A stretch of DNA of 64,000 bases from JACMRP01 sp047302465. Lineage in GTDB: Bacteria > Bdellovibrionota > Bdellovibrionia > Bdellovibrionales > Bdellovibrionaceae. A program made the translations under genes and the position numbers. The notes under the pieces were generated by a model, which made no database searches, was not told where the DNA came from, and saw only the letters and a list, made by a program, of their open reading frames with translations. The stretch is from the NCBI RefSeq assembly GCF_047302465.1, contig NZ_CP178621.1, positions 806,001 through 870,000 of the forward strand. The letters are read 5' to 3'. Shown piece by piece: positions 35,270 to 43,164 of this stretch. The stretch's first letter is position 1; each line of letters starts with the position of its first letter.

Positions 35270-35304
35270 AAAATAAAAAGCGCAGATCTTTTGTCTGCGC
35301 TTTT
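35270..35304 (-). terminator. Terminator of the small exported-protein gene at 35348
   Basis: An 11-pair stem (35276-35286 with 35294-35304) with a seven-base loop. The - strand continues into TTATTTTTT, and the + side also ends in TTTT, so it may work both ways. Confidence 0.85.
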
Positions 35305-35347
35305 CGATACATATTTTGATTATTTAACTAGGGATTTACGATCCAAT

Positions 35348-35785
35348 TTACGGTACGTCGTTTTTAGGAATCTTTGTTAGATGCTTAGTTTTAATTCTTT
35401 TGGTGACATCGCCTCGACGAATTCTAACGACAGGATTTCCGTCAGACTGAATCCCAACTACAGTGACGACGTGGGGTCCATCCCAGTAAAAAGATTCATA
35501 GTATTGTTCACCAACGCAGATATTCTCACTATTGCAACCACTAGTTCTCGCAAGTTGCGAAGACTTCCAGTTGTCAGTAACTTCGTGGCCGTATTCATCT
35601 TTTCTTACAATGAGCTTACCATCAGGCTGGATTGCAAGAACAGTAACAAGATGTGGACCATCTAAGTAAAAGGTTTCGTAATATTGCTGGCCGACGCAGA
35701 TGTTCTCGCTATTGCATTCATTTTCAGAAGCGAATGTCGCTTGTGCAAATACTAAAAATAAAGAAATCGCAAATTTTAGTCTCAT
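35348..35785 (-). CDS. Exported protein with two tandem Cys-containing repeats, unknown
   Basis: 145 residues from the ATG at 35785, which has CGGAGA upstream; the frame is open to 35866, but that would bury the signal. Signal peptide with cleavage near TFA-S. The mature part is two copies of a unit of about 55 residues, each starting with CNSENICVG, then a Tyr-rich YYE(T/S)FY segment and DGPH(L/V)VTV. Each has one Cys pair, likely a disulfide. It is the cargo gene of the first of two tandem units behind nuoI. I do not know its function. Confidence 0.75.
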   Translation of the reverse strand: MRLKFAISLFLVFAQATFASENECNSENICVGQQYYETFYLDGPHLVTVLAIQPDGKLIVRKDEYGHEVTDNWKSSQLARTSGCNSENICVGEQYYESFYWDGPHVVTVVGIQSDGNPVVRIRRGDVTKRIKTKHLTKIPKNDVP

Positions 35786-36001
35786 AGAGTCTCCGATGTC
35801 TAAAAATATATGCAATCCATGCCAACAGAAATTCGTATTAAAAACTGACGAAGTTTTTTTCAGCAAAAACCTCAGTGTAATCTAAGTTATTGATATTATT
35901 GTATTAATATGCCTTATTTTATTAAGGTGTAATTAACAAATAAGGCGTCTATTTATTTTCTTGCTTCGGCATTTTTCCTAAATTTGAACTCGGTAGCGAA
36001 G

Positions 36002-36050
36002 ATAAAGCGTATATCTTTGCGCTGGCTTCTTGATTTCATCCTTCCTCCAT
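36002..36050 (+). repeat. Direct repeat B, first copy
   Basis: 49 bases that recur at 36604-36652 with three mismatches by eye. This copy ends exactly where repeat A' begins (36050). Confidence 0.9.
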
Positions 36051-36098
36051 ATCCTTACTCATGTCGATGATGAAGAACGTCACAAGGCCGGTATCTAA
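36050..36098 (+). pseudogene. Remnant of a second nuoI 3' end
   Basis: The last 15 codons and stop of nuoI, without the rest of the gene. The three base changes against the resident copy are all at third codon positions and leave the peptide ILTHVDDEERHKAGI unchanged. It cannot be translated as part of a NuoI protein here. It looks like the end of a nuoI from a related strain that arrived with the DNA behind it. Confidence 0.85.
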
Positions 36099-36127
36099 TT
36101 TCCTGGCTTTTATAGTTTGTGAATACG

Positions 36128-36157
36128 AAACCCACGTTAATAGCGTGGGTTTTTTTT
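36128..36157 (+). terminator. Duplicate copy of the nuo terminator
   Basis: Same stem and loop as at 35195-35224, with a T-run to 36157. No + strand gene ends just before it, apart from the nuoI remnant. Confidence 0.85.
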
Positions 36158-36225
36158 CGTCTTCGAAACGGGGATTTGGGGTGAGCTTTTGCAGTTTTTG
36201 AGCGACTCAAGTACATAAGGCCATA

Positions 36226-36483
36226 TTATTGGCAAACGTACTCAGCTTTAACTCTAACAGTGCAGTAGCCGCCATTACCGACTATCTGAAATTCGGAAAC
36301 TCTCCAAGCCCTCACTTCCCCACACATATTCGCTGCATTTCTATCAGCATCTTTTTGGGCGTCAGCTATGGCATCAGAAAAATCTTGATAACAGTCATGA
36401 CCCACCCCGTGAGAAGTGAAGCCGGTGCTCGCTAAAGAAAAAAATGGAAATATTAAAGCTGAAGTTAAAATAATTTTTTTCAT
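36226..36483 (-). CDS. Small exported Cys-containing protein, unknown
   Basis: 85 residues with a signal peptide (1-18, cleavage near LAS-T) and four Cys in the mature part, probably two disulfides. The mature part starts with a helix rich in Asp/Ala (DFSDAIADAQKDADRNAA) and ends in two likely strands. GAAAGAGAG precedes the ATG by about ten bases. It is the cargo gene of the second tandem unit behind nuoI and is unrelated to the cargo of the first unit. Function unknown. Confidence 0.72.
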   Translation of the reverse strand: MKKIILTSALIFPFFSLASTGFTSHGVGHDCYQDFSDAIADAQKDADRNAANMCGEVRAWRVSEFQIVGNGGYCTVRVKAEYVCQ

Positions 36484-36603
36484 TCTATACTCTCTTTCGT
36501 TTCCAAGAGTAATTTGTAATGAGGCATGAAATATAAGTAAAATAAATTATACCAATACATTAAATAGGTAAAAACCTATATTAAGAGAGAATATTAGAAA
36601 TCC

Positions 36604-36652
36604 ATAAAGCGTATATCTTTGCGCCGGCTTCTTGATTTCAGTCTTCCTCCAT
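36604..36652 (+). repeat. Direct repeat B', second copy
   Basis: 49 bases matching 36002-36050 with three mismatches. It closes the second unit. The rest of the 380-base gap before the next gene (36484-36865) holds nothing else I can name, except a weak FliA-like motif at 36832-36858. Confidence 0.9.
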
Positions 36653-36831
36653 TCTGCTAAGTGAGAATGTTCATGTGTTCATGGCATGAATGGGGCTTGG
36701 AGTATTCGTTTTGATTTAATTTAGTCCAGATTTTATCTATGAAAAGTCCTGAAAATGGCTCTGGTGGCGGGTTTTGCGTCATTTGTGGATTTGTTGGCGG
36801 CTAGTTTTTTGTGAAATTTTGGCTTTTGGCG

Positions 36832-36858
36832 TTAAGCTCTGAGATCTGCTGCCGATCT
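36832..36858 (+). promoter_or_regulatory. Weak FliA-like promoter candidate
   Basis: TTAA at 36832-36835, 15 bases, then GCCGATCT at 36851-36858. Six of eight -10 bases fit. The start point would be at or next to the ATG at 36866, giving a leaderless message, which makes this uncertain. Confidence 0.3.
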
Positions 36859-36865
36859 GGGTTGT

Positions 36866-37684
36866 ATGAAAAATACATACCACAAACCAATTTTATTCGC
36901 CGGTATTATTTTAAGCATGCAACTGACTGCAGGTTGCTTGGAAAAAGGTGATTTTAGCACGACTCAGATGCCGAGCACCGATTCCGAGACTGTAGCCGAA
37001 GTAACGCCAACGCCGACACCAACTCCGAGTCCGACACCAGAAATAACGCCTTCACCAACCCCTAAGCCGACACCGACTCCTGCGGTGACGCCAAGTCCGA
37101 CGCCAACGCCACCTGATAAAGAAGAAGAGGCATTAAGAGACGTAACACCTCTCTGGGAAGCAAAAACGTCTCAAGGTAAAACTTGGACCGATCATGTGAA
37201 TAGACAGTTGGATACTATTGGACAAGATATGCTAGACGTCGTTCCAGCAGACAGTTCTTTGTTTTGTCCGAAATACAGCAAAATGTCAGATGCTCAACGT
37301 AAGCACTACTGGACCTTCATGATATCTGCGATGACTCGTTTTGAAAGTAATTTCAATACGAACTCGAAGTACACTGAAGACTTCAACGATAGCAATGGCA
37401 ATAAGGTCATTAGCCGCGGACTTCTGCAGATCTCTATCGAGAGTGCGAACTCTTACGGATGTGGCTTTAAAAACGCCGAAGAGCTTCACGATCCACTCAA
37501 AAACCTAAGCTGCGGTGTTCGTATCTTGAACCGTTGGGTAGGGCAACGTGACTTCCGTATCGCGGGTAAAGTAGATGGCAAGTGGCGCGGAGGCGCTCGT
37601 TACTGGGCAGTACTTCGTGCGGGCGATAAGACTTCGTACAAGTCGATCCTTAAATGGAGCCAAGAACTTTCTATCTGTAAGTAA
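36866..37684 (+). CDS. Lipoprotein lytic transglycosylase with Thr-Pro linker
   Basis: 272 residues. Lipoprotein signal with Cys24 (TAGCLE). A Thr/Ser-Pro repeat linker (about 45-83) would span envelope or capsule. A lysozyme-like SLT domain follows from about 105. The catalytic Glu is Glu160 in MTRFESNFN, and SRGLLQIS with the following Asn/Tyr is typical of lytic transglycosylases. It would cleave peptidoglycan glycan strands and is anchored in the outer membrane. No clear ribosome site precedes the ATG. It ends at a strong terminator (37709-37735). Confidence 0.87.
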   Translation: MKNTYHKPILFAGIILSMQLTAGCLEKGDFSTTQMPSTDSETVAEVTPTPTPTPSPTPEITPSPTPKPTPTPAVTPSPTPTPPDKEEEALRDVTPLWEAKTSQGKTWTDHVNRQLDTIGQDMLDVVPADSSLFCPKYSKMSDAQRKHYWTFMISAMTRFESNFNTNSKYTEDFNDSNGNKVISRGLLQISIESANSYGCGFKNAEELHDPLKNLSCGVRILNRWVGQRDFRIAGKVDGKWRGGARYWAVLRAGDKTSYKSILKWSQELSICK

Positions 37685-37708
37685 TGCTTAAGACAGAAAA
37701 AACTTTGT

Positions 37709-37735
37709 ACCGGGTGTGAAAACACCCGGTTTTTC
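37709..37735 (+). terminator. Terminator after the transglycosylase gene
   Basis: A nine-pair stem (37709-37717 with 37722-37730) closed by a GAAA tetraloop and followed by TTTTC. It also lies at the end of the convergent GlsB-like gene. Confidence 0.92.
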
Positions 37736-37744
37736 TATTTCTGT

Positions 37745-37996
37745 TTAGTGGTGAACACGCTTTTTCATGATCATTCTATAGATCCACAGCAACAGCACGG
37801 CACCAAGGATCGATGCAACAATCCCTGCGGGCTCTTCCCCTCGGTACATGCCCACCGCTTGCCCAATCCAGCGCGCAATAGTGGCGCCTGCGATGCCAAG
37901 AAGAATTGTGATAATGAAACCGCCGGGATCTTTTCCTGGCATCAGAAGTTTTGCGACAGCCCCAACGATAAGACCAATGACAATTGTCCAAATCAT
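37745..37996 (-). CDS. GlsB/YeaQ/YmgE family stress membrane protein
   Basis: 83 residues with three membrane segments and the family pattern MIWTIVIGLIVGAVAKLLMPG at the start (given here as IGLIVGAVAKLLMPGKDPGG), then LLGIAGATIARWIG. These are small inner-membrane proteins, once called transglycosylase-associated, induced under stress in many bacteria. No enzymatic role is shown. It is transcribed alone and converges on the terminator at 37709-37735. Confidence 0.9.
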   Translation of the reverse strand: MIWTIVIGLIVGAVAKLLMPGKDPGGFIITILLGIAGATIARWIGQAVGMYRGEEPAGIVASILGAVLLLWIYRMIMKKRVHH

Positions 37997-38091
37997 AAGA
38001 CCCTCCCTTAAATATTATCATTCTATTTAAGAGAGTTTTTTCAGGTCGTGTCTTTCATTGGAAATTTTCAAGATGTGACTTGTTTTGTGGA

Positions 38092-38544
38092 TTACTCTTC
38101 AGAATCCTCGGAAGAATGTTCTTCTTCAGGAGGATCTGAAGCGGGCGTTCGCGCAAAAAGATCAAAGGTCTTTAGGCGAACGTCAGCGATTTCGTTACAG
38201 GTTTTTTCCACGCTTTTGTCTTGGCAATAAATATAAACTTTTTTGCGAATCTGATCCCAGGACTGATACCACTCTCGGGCCTCATCTAGGTCCTTTTTGG
38301 TCTTTTTATTGAGTGACGGAATCTGAGTAATGAGTGGCAGAACTTTCTCTAGATAGTAGTCCTTCTGGGATTCTCTGAGGTCTTTGAAAGCGTCATAAGA
38401 TGACATCCAGAACGGAGGTTCTGACATATTGATAGGTGAAGAGTCCGGCTCTTGGCTTGGCAAAATATCTTTGCCCGCCATTGCAAGGCTTGCAGCCAAA
38501 AAATTCACCAGAACAACGACGATAAACAACTTAATTGGTTTCAT
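38092..38544 (-). CDS. Exported acidic protein, unknown
   Basis: 150 residues with a signal peptide (cleavage near AMA-G). The mature part is helical and charged with one Cys pair (YIYCQDK and VEKTCNEI), and it ends in a Glu/Ser tail (EEEHSSEDSEE). Its ATG overlaps the stop of the 3D-domain gene (TAATGA), so the two are probably translated together and may act together in the periplasm. The domain is not recognised. Confidence 0.75.
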   Translation of the reverse strand: MKPIKLFIVVVLVNFLAASLAMAGKDILPSQEPDSSPINMSEPPFWMSSYDAFKDLRESQKDYYLEKVLPLITQIPSLNKKTKKDLDEAREWYQSWDQIRKKVYIYCQDKSVEKTCNEIADVRLKTFDLFARTPASDPPEEEHSSEDSEE

Positions 38545-39314
38545 TATCGAGATCCTCCAGCAGGAGAACGTTGACCAGAAAGACTTGCGATGAAGGTTCT
38601 TGTGCTTTGATCCGCATCACGAAGGGCATCATCAATAGCTGCCAATGAGGCTTCATAACCGACATAACCCCGACGAATAACATGGAAAGCTTTGTTTTCG
38701 CCACACTCACGTGTATCCACCATGCGAACATCCTTAGGAGCTCCATAGCCGAAAGAGTTTTCGTAAACGACCTTGGCTTTCTTTTGACCGGGCTTTTTTG
38801 GTTCCATGAGTCCCAAGCTGCCGGTGTAAAAGTCAAAGCGGTTACGACCTTTGATATAGCCGCCACCATCTTGGACAATCAGAAATCCTGGATGAACCAT
38901 CGTTCCGCCGCCAGGCAAGTTCATGATTTTTCCTTTAAGGGCAGGCATTCGAATAATATCACCTGGATCATAGTATTTTGGATCCGCGGCTACAGAGATA
39001 TAAGGAATCAAACAAGTGCCTGCAGAGCCAATACTGGTTTTGCAAGAACCTATGGACTCGATATGGCCTGTGTGACGATAGATTTTATTCCCAGGAAGTG
39101 AGCCTGAACCCTGCCAGTAAACGGCCTTCTTAAAGGCCTTGCAAGGGGTGGCGCTGTTACACATCTTCATAACATCCGGAGTATAGTAGGTCGACGTCGT
39201 AGCAATGCCTGGTGCGCAAAGCTTGCCGATGCAAATCTCGGAGAATGCGACGAAGAAAAATGAGAGAGCTACCTTGCTCGAAAAGCTTAGAACATATTTT
39301 TTGGTCATGTCCAT
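38544..39314 (-). CDS. Secreted 3D-domain (double-psi beta-barrel) protein, second copy
   Basis: 256 residues with a signal peptide (about 1-32). The three-Asp 3D fold is visible as VAADPK, IVQDGGG and RFDFY, in the same order as in the protein at 2644-3312. Six or more Cys in the first half suggest disulfides. The family acts on, or binds, peptidoglycan glycan (MltA, YabE/Rpf type). It is the first gene of a two-gene operon with the acidic exported protein. The start could also be the ATG two codons in (39308). Confidence 0.72.
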   Translation of the reverse strand: MDMTKKYVLSFSSKVALSFFFVAFSEICIGKLCAPGIATTSTYYTPDVMKMCNSATPCKAFKKAVYWQGSGSLPGNKIYRHTGHIESIGSCKTSIGSAGTCLIPYISVAADPKYYDPGDIIRMPALKGKIMNLPGGGTMVHPGFLIVQDGGGYIKGRNRFDFYTGSLGLMEPKKPGQKKAKVVYENSFGYGAPKDVRMVDTRECGENKAFHVIRRGYVGYEASLAAIDDALRDADQSTRTFIASLSGQRSPAGGSR

Positions 39315-39337
39315 TTATGAGCAAGAGTGGTGCCGCA

Positions 39338-39374
39338 TAAAAAAGGGCCTGGTGCTCATTAGCGACCAAGCCCT
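39338..39374 (-). terminator. Terminator of the papain-like protease gene
   Basis: A ten-pair stem (39344-39353 with 39365-39374, one G-U in the RNA). On the - strand it is followed by TTTTTTAT. Confidence 0.83.
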
Positions 39375-39431
39375 AGTCAGTGTATGTAATGCTCAACAAA
39401 TTGAACGGTCGAGCAGTGTCTCAGAGCGAGA

Positions 39432-40958
39432 CTAGTAAGGTTCGTTATATACCTTCACAGTCTTGTGAGGAGTTTCAGTCATAAGATCCATGCCCGTGCT
39501 CTGAAGCTTTCCGACCATCCAAACTTCATAAGTTCCATTTGGAACGAAGTTCGTTCTCCAGCCGATCTTCATGTTGTTTCTAACGACTTCACTCGATTTT
39601 ACGGTGACCTTGCCTTTAGAATCTTTAATAAAAAGCTGGATAGAACTCATTGGTACTGCCATCGCTGGAACGTTGACTAAGAACTCGGGGCGTTCGCTTA
39701 AAGGCTTGTTAAGGTCCAAGCCATCAGCACCCGTGAAAGAAAGCTTCAACTCTGGCTTTTGATTTACGATATAGAAAAAATGACGAACAGAATTTGCGAT
39801 TTTACCGCCATTTGCATTTTGCGAGGTCGCTTGGATTTCATAACGGCCGTCTGCAAACTGAGTGCTGTCGAAGTTTACACCGCAAGCTTTTCCTTGGCAT
39901 GAAGAAGACCAAATGGATTTATTGTTACCATCAAAAATAGAGAAACTAATGCTTTCAGCTTTTTCAGCAGCTGCTTTTGCCGTCAATGTATGAGCGCCGG
40001 TGATATAAGTATAATCTTTTGGAGTCACCATCGCGACGCCGCCAACAGAAGGATTTACATTCAGCCACCAAGTGCCACGGCCTACACCAGATTTGTCATC
40101 GTAAGAAACATAGCCATAACCTTTTTCACCCCATTCTTCGCCCCAGCTGTTACGAATGATCAAGGCTTGTTTGGAGTCGTCATAACCTACGATAGAAACC
40201 GCGTGGCCACCAAGTGGCTCAGCATCTTTAGAACGTTTGTAAACGCCGCCTGAATAAGAAACGAAGTCAGAGTAAACTGTCAGAGTTGCGATCAATGGAC
40301 CACGCTGCAAGTCTTCACGGATTTGGTTCAAATTTCTGAAAAACTTTGTGCTGCGTCCCCATTCAGAAATTTTATAATTTCTTCTAGGAGCATCGGCACA
40401 AGAATCGTTACATGCGACGTCTTTAGCGCTAGCGCCAGAAGAGTAGGGCATACATGCTTCGTCGGTAACGCCTTTTTCATAGAGGAAATCCATTGCTTCG
40501 TCTGGATACCAGCCGTAATCACAAACACCACCACCACAAGAGAATAACTGCTGAGTAGAAAGACGTACGTTCAATGATGGAATCGCTGTTGCGATATTCA
40601 TTTGTGTTTCCATCACGCCGATTGCAGCAAAAGCCACGCAGCTTCCGCAGTTCGCTTGATTGAGCATCGGAGAAACCCAATTTCTGCCGCCTTTATTTCT
40701 CCAATCGAATTTCGAAGGAACATTAGCATTGTATTGCTCTGGAAGATCAAACTCGACATCAGACTCAACATGACCCTTCAGGCCCAGCATACGTTGTATT
40801 TCCGCTTTCGGTAAACGCGTAAGCCAGTTTTCCTTGGCAACCCAAGTTGCATTTTCTTTTTCCAGCTTTTCATTGAGTGTTTTTACGTTGATAAATGATT
40901 CTGCCCAAGAAGATGAAGAGAACAGCAAAATCAAACACAGTGATTTCAATAGATTCAT
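39432..40958 (-). CDS. Secreted papain-like (C1) cysteine protease with C-terminal extension
   Basis: 508 residues from the ATG near 40958; an open frame continues to 41192 but runs through a GC-rich inverted repeat and precedes a clear signal peptide (cleavage near SWA-E), so it is rejected. A short propeptide (about 21-75) comes first. The C1 catalytic residues follow: Gln101, Cys107 (NCGSCVAF), His252 (GGHAVSIVGY) and Asn270 (RNSWGEEWG). The last 200 residues are a beta-rich extension, possibly two Ig-like domains, probably for binding. It is an exported protease; AGGGGGAAG precedes the start. Confidence 0.93.
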   Translation of the reverse strand: MNLLKSLCLILLFSSSSWAESFINVKTLNEKLEKENATWVAKENWLTRLPKAEIQRMLGLKGHVESDVEFDLPEQYNANVPSKFDWRNKGGRNWVSPMLNQANCGSCVAFAAIGVMETQMNIATAIPSLNVRLSTQQLFSCGGGVCDYGWYPDEAMDFLYEKGVTDEACMPYSSGASAKDVACNDSCADAPRRNYKISEWGRSTKFFRNLNQIREDLQRGPLIATLTVYSDFVSYSGGVYKRSKDAEPLGGHAVSIVGYDDSKQALIIRNSWGEEWGEKGYGYVSYDDKSGVGRGTWWLNVNPSVGGVAMVTPKDYTYITGAHTLTAKAAAEKAESISFSIFDGNNKSIWSSSCQGKACGVNFDSTQFADGRYEIQATSQNANGGKIANSVRHFFYIVNQKPELKLSFTGADGLDLNKPLSERPEFLVNVPAMAVPMSSIQLFIKDSKGKVTVKSSEVVRNNMKIGWRTNFVPNGTYEVWMVGKLQSTGMDLMTETPHKTVKVYNEPY

Positions 40959-41067
40959 AAACTTCCCCCTATAGCAATGATCCTGCCTAGCGGGGACTGG
41001 GGCCAAGTGAAGTGGAAATTGTGGGAACAGAATTAGACCAATGTCGCGCCTGGGGTTCGAACGCGGG

Positions 41068-41229
41068 ATTTGTCGAAATTTTTGAAAGCTCTTTCGGCTC
41101 TTGCTTTCGGGGGACGGGCGTCCGGCCCTCACGCAAGCGCCCGCCGTTCCGGCGGGTTCGCGCCGTCCAGGCGCCGCTTGAGCCCCGCTCAATCAAGATC
41201 CAAAAGCTCTTTCAAAAATTTCGACAAAT
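41068..41229. repeat. GC-rich inverted-repeat element, about 160 bp
   Basis: Arms 41069-41088 and 41209-41228 are perfectly complementary over 20 bases, plus A-T at 41068/41229. The symmetry continues inward for about 18 more bases with five mismatches. The centre (about 41110-41190) is very GC-rich and holds smaller hairpins such as CCGCCG/CGGCGG. It fills most of the 315-base gap between the protease and the YdjM-like gene. It could be a MITE-like or REP-like element, or a structured RNA. Confidence 0.85.
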
Positions 41230-41272
41230 TTGCTTCGGAATTTTCGTTTTTGTAATTCTTTTGGGCGCGTTT

Positions 41273-41824
41273 TTAGGAACGGTTTCTTATTGAGAATCTT
41301 TGGTAGGCATAGTCCAGCGCAAGAATCGCTAAGCACGGAATCCAGACGTAGTAAAACTCGTTCTTCATAATGAAGAAGCCTTGCTCGAAGAATTTCTCGA
41401 CACTAAGTGGAGAGACCTCCAAAGGACGAATAGGGAAGAAGTAGCGGGCGCAGTTCATTGGCCAGAATACGGCGACGCCTAGACCACCGTTTGTTAGTGC
41501 ATCGAGGAGGCAGTGAGAGAAAATACCTAAGAAGAACCCCCAGAAGCAGTCTTTCAGGGTCAGGAAGCCTTTGGTGTTCGTGATGAGTTTAAAAATCACC
41601 AGTAGTATGATCGCGGCTAAGAATGCGGCGGCTATCGAGTGCGAGGCTCCGCGATGGCCAAGGCAATCTTGATAGCGAATTCCGTATTGGTGACCGAGTA
41701 CATCTAGATCTGGGAGCATGGGCGCAATCATCGCCATGATCCAATAGATCGGGCTAATGGGCTTGCGCACACAGATGCGAGCAATAGTATAGCCAACTAC
41801 GGCGTGGGTCATGATTGTTGCCAT
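41273..41824 (-). CDS. YdjM-like membrane-bound metal-dependent hydrolase (DUF457)
   Basis: 183 residues from the ATG at 41824 (MATIMTHAVVG). Four or so membrane segments and the family metal motifs: an early His, LPDLDVLGH near residue 40, HRGASHS near 58, and HCLLDALTNGG. Members of this group are integral membrane proteins annotated as metal-dependent hydrolases; YdjM of E. coli is under LexA. No LexA-like site was recognised here. The substrate is unknown. Confidence 0.85.
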   Translation of the reverse strand: MATIMTHAVVGYTIARICVRKPISPIYWIMAMIAPMLPDLDVLGHQYGIRYQDCLGHRGASHSIAAAFLAAIILLVIFKLITNTKGFLTLKDCFWGFFLGIFSHCLLDALTNGGLGVAVFWPMNCARYFFPIRPLEVSPLSVEKFFEQGFFIMKNEFYYVWIPCLAILALDYAYQRFSIRNRS

Positions 41825-41874
41825 ACGAAAAGTATGGCACAAGTCAGACCCAAGACGAGAGCCTTTTTAGTTTA

Positions 41875-42237
41875 TTACTGATATTTTTTTACGTGATCTG
41901 TTTCGCAGCCACCCTGAGGGTTGCTGTACTTGCCCATGAGGGTTCCATGGTAGGGATACTTAAAATCAGACATTCCATCCGAGCCCTCTTTCATCGTGTT
42001 CACTTCCAGAAAGTGCATCAGGCCGGTATCGCTGATTTTAAGAATGCCAGCGCCAAAAACCACATGTCCGGTAAGTGTCTGAGGACTGCTACCCAGAGCC
42101 TCGATGGTGAATTCGTTCGTGTCCGAATCATAGGTGGTTTTCACTGAGGGTTCGTTGAAGTAACAATATATTTTTTCGGCGGATGCCGTTGACGTCATGG
42201 CAAGAATCGCCAAACAAAGCCATAAACTGTGTTTCAT
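41875..42237 (-). CDS. Small exported protein, unknown
   Basis: 120 residues from the ATG at 42237, behind GGAGG ten bases upstream. Signal peptide with cleavage near ASA-E. The mature part is about 100 residues with two Cys and short strands (KIYCYFNEPSV, then LTGHVVFGAGILKI). No known domain is recognised. Its 5' end is divergent from the + gene at 42340, leaving about 100 bases for two promoters. Confidence 0.72.
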   Translation of the reverse strand: MKHSLWLCLAILAMTSTASAEKIYCYFNEPSVKTTYDSDTNEFTIEALGSSPQTLTGHVVFGAGILKISDTGLMHFLEVNTMKEGSDGMSDFKYPYHGTLMGKYSNPQGGCETDHVKKYQ

Positions 42238-42339
42238 AATATTTCCTCCCGGGTTTCTACCTTCAAATATAGCAATCGGAGTTGGCCTAGGTTTCACAAT
42301 TTTATTTTAATGAGGTCCGTTTTCTGTCAACTTAGTGGA

Positions 42340-43164
42340 ATGACAGTGATTAAAATGTTTTTACTTTATGTTTTTTCCGTTTACGCGATTGATATCCCGG
42401 ATCGAGGATTTGGCGAAAGCACTGAGAATCCCGAAAAATTTCCAGCCAAAGCATTCTCGTTTGATGTGTGCTCCGAGAGTATTCCTGTTAAAAAGGGCAA
42501 GAATCCTTGGCTACTCATCGAAAAAAAGAAAACCAAGCAAGCGCCGATGGATCCGAATCCTCCATCGTGGGTCGAGTCCTACTACGTAAATCCATCTAAT
42601 AAATCAAAGCAGTTTGCAATCCACAATCAGGCCGATTCCATTTATAGCTCGCCAACAACATTAGCGCGCATCGATTGCAAAGACGGGTTGATCTATTTTC
42701 AACACTTAGTGCGTGAGCCTGCTCCGACAAACTTTTATCGTGTCTATGATTTGATTTCAGGAACTGAATACAAGGTGACTGAAGGAGCGGTGACGATTTC
42801 CCCAGATGGCAAACACCTGATGACAGCCAGTGCTTCAGACCGGGATCAAAAATGCGGACGCTCTGGATCTTGCGAGGTCAGTCTTCATTTTTATTCTTGT
42901 AAAGGTCGTAAAAGCAAACACGTCGAATGCACTCACGAACACGAACTCAATTATTCGGTGACTTCGAAAACGGGCAAAGCCGCTTCTTTTGCGCCAGTAC
43001 CTGTGAAATGGAAAGAGCCTCGTAAGAATGGCGAAGAACTCAAAGTGATTTTGGGTGGCTCAAAAAGAAGCCCGGCAACGATCACCTGCGAAGTTCGCTC
43101 GGGTTTCAGTTGCCGGGTCTCTAAAAGTAAAAACTTAGAATTTTCTAAAAAGGGCCCGTCTTAG
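42340..43164 (+). CDS. Hypothetical exported protein
   Basis: 274 residues from the ATG at 42340 (an ATG at 42355 is also possible). A hydrophobic N-terminus (MFLLYVFSVYA) looks like a short signal. The rest is beta-rich, with an ISPDGKHLMTASASD segment like a single WD/TolB-type strand pair, several Cys (CGRSGSCEV, CTHEHE) and a Lys-rich tail. I do not recognise a family. Its last four bases overlap the convergent gene at 43161. Confidence 0.65.
   Translation: MTVIKMFLLYVFSVYAIDIPDRGFGESTENPEKFPAKAFSFDVCSESIPVKKGKNPWLLIEKKKTKQAPMDPNPPSWVESYYVNPSNKSKQFAIHNQADSIYSSPTTLARIDCKDGLIYFQHLVREPAPTNFYRVYDLISGTEYKVTEGAVTISPDGKHLMTASASDRDQKCGRSGSCEVSLHFYSCKGRKSKHVECTHEHELNYSVTSKTGKAASFAPVPVKWKEPRKNGEELKVILGGSKRSPATITCEVRSGFSCRVSKSKNLEFSKKGPS

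Larger units (their letters stand above)
36050..36167 (+). repeat. Direct repeat A', second copy of the nuoI 3' end plus terminator
   Basis: 118 bases matching 35118-35234, directly joined to repeat B on its left. It carries the whole terminator (36128-36157) unchanged. Confidence 0.92.

Noticed and set aside
41046..41070. GGTTCGAA sequence resembling a tRNA T-loop next to the inverted repeat
   Set aside because: The flanking T-stem does not pair in either orientation, and no acceptor, D or anticodon arm was found.
40959..41192. N-terminal extension of the papain-like protease frame
   Set aside because: The extension is the translated inverted repeat, and a normal signal peptide starts at about 40958.
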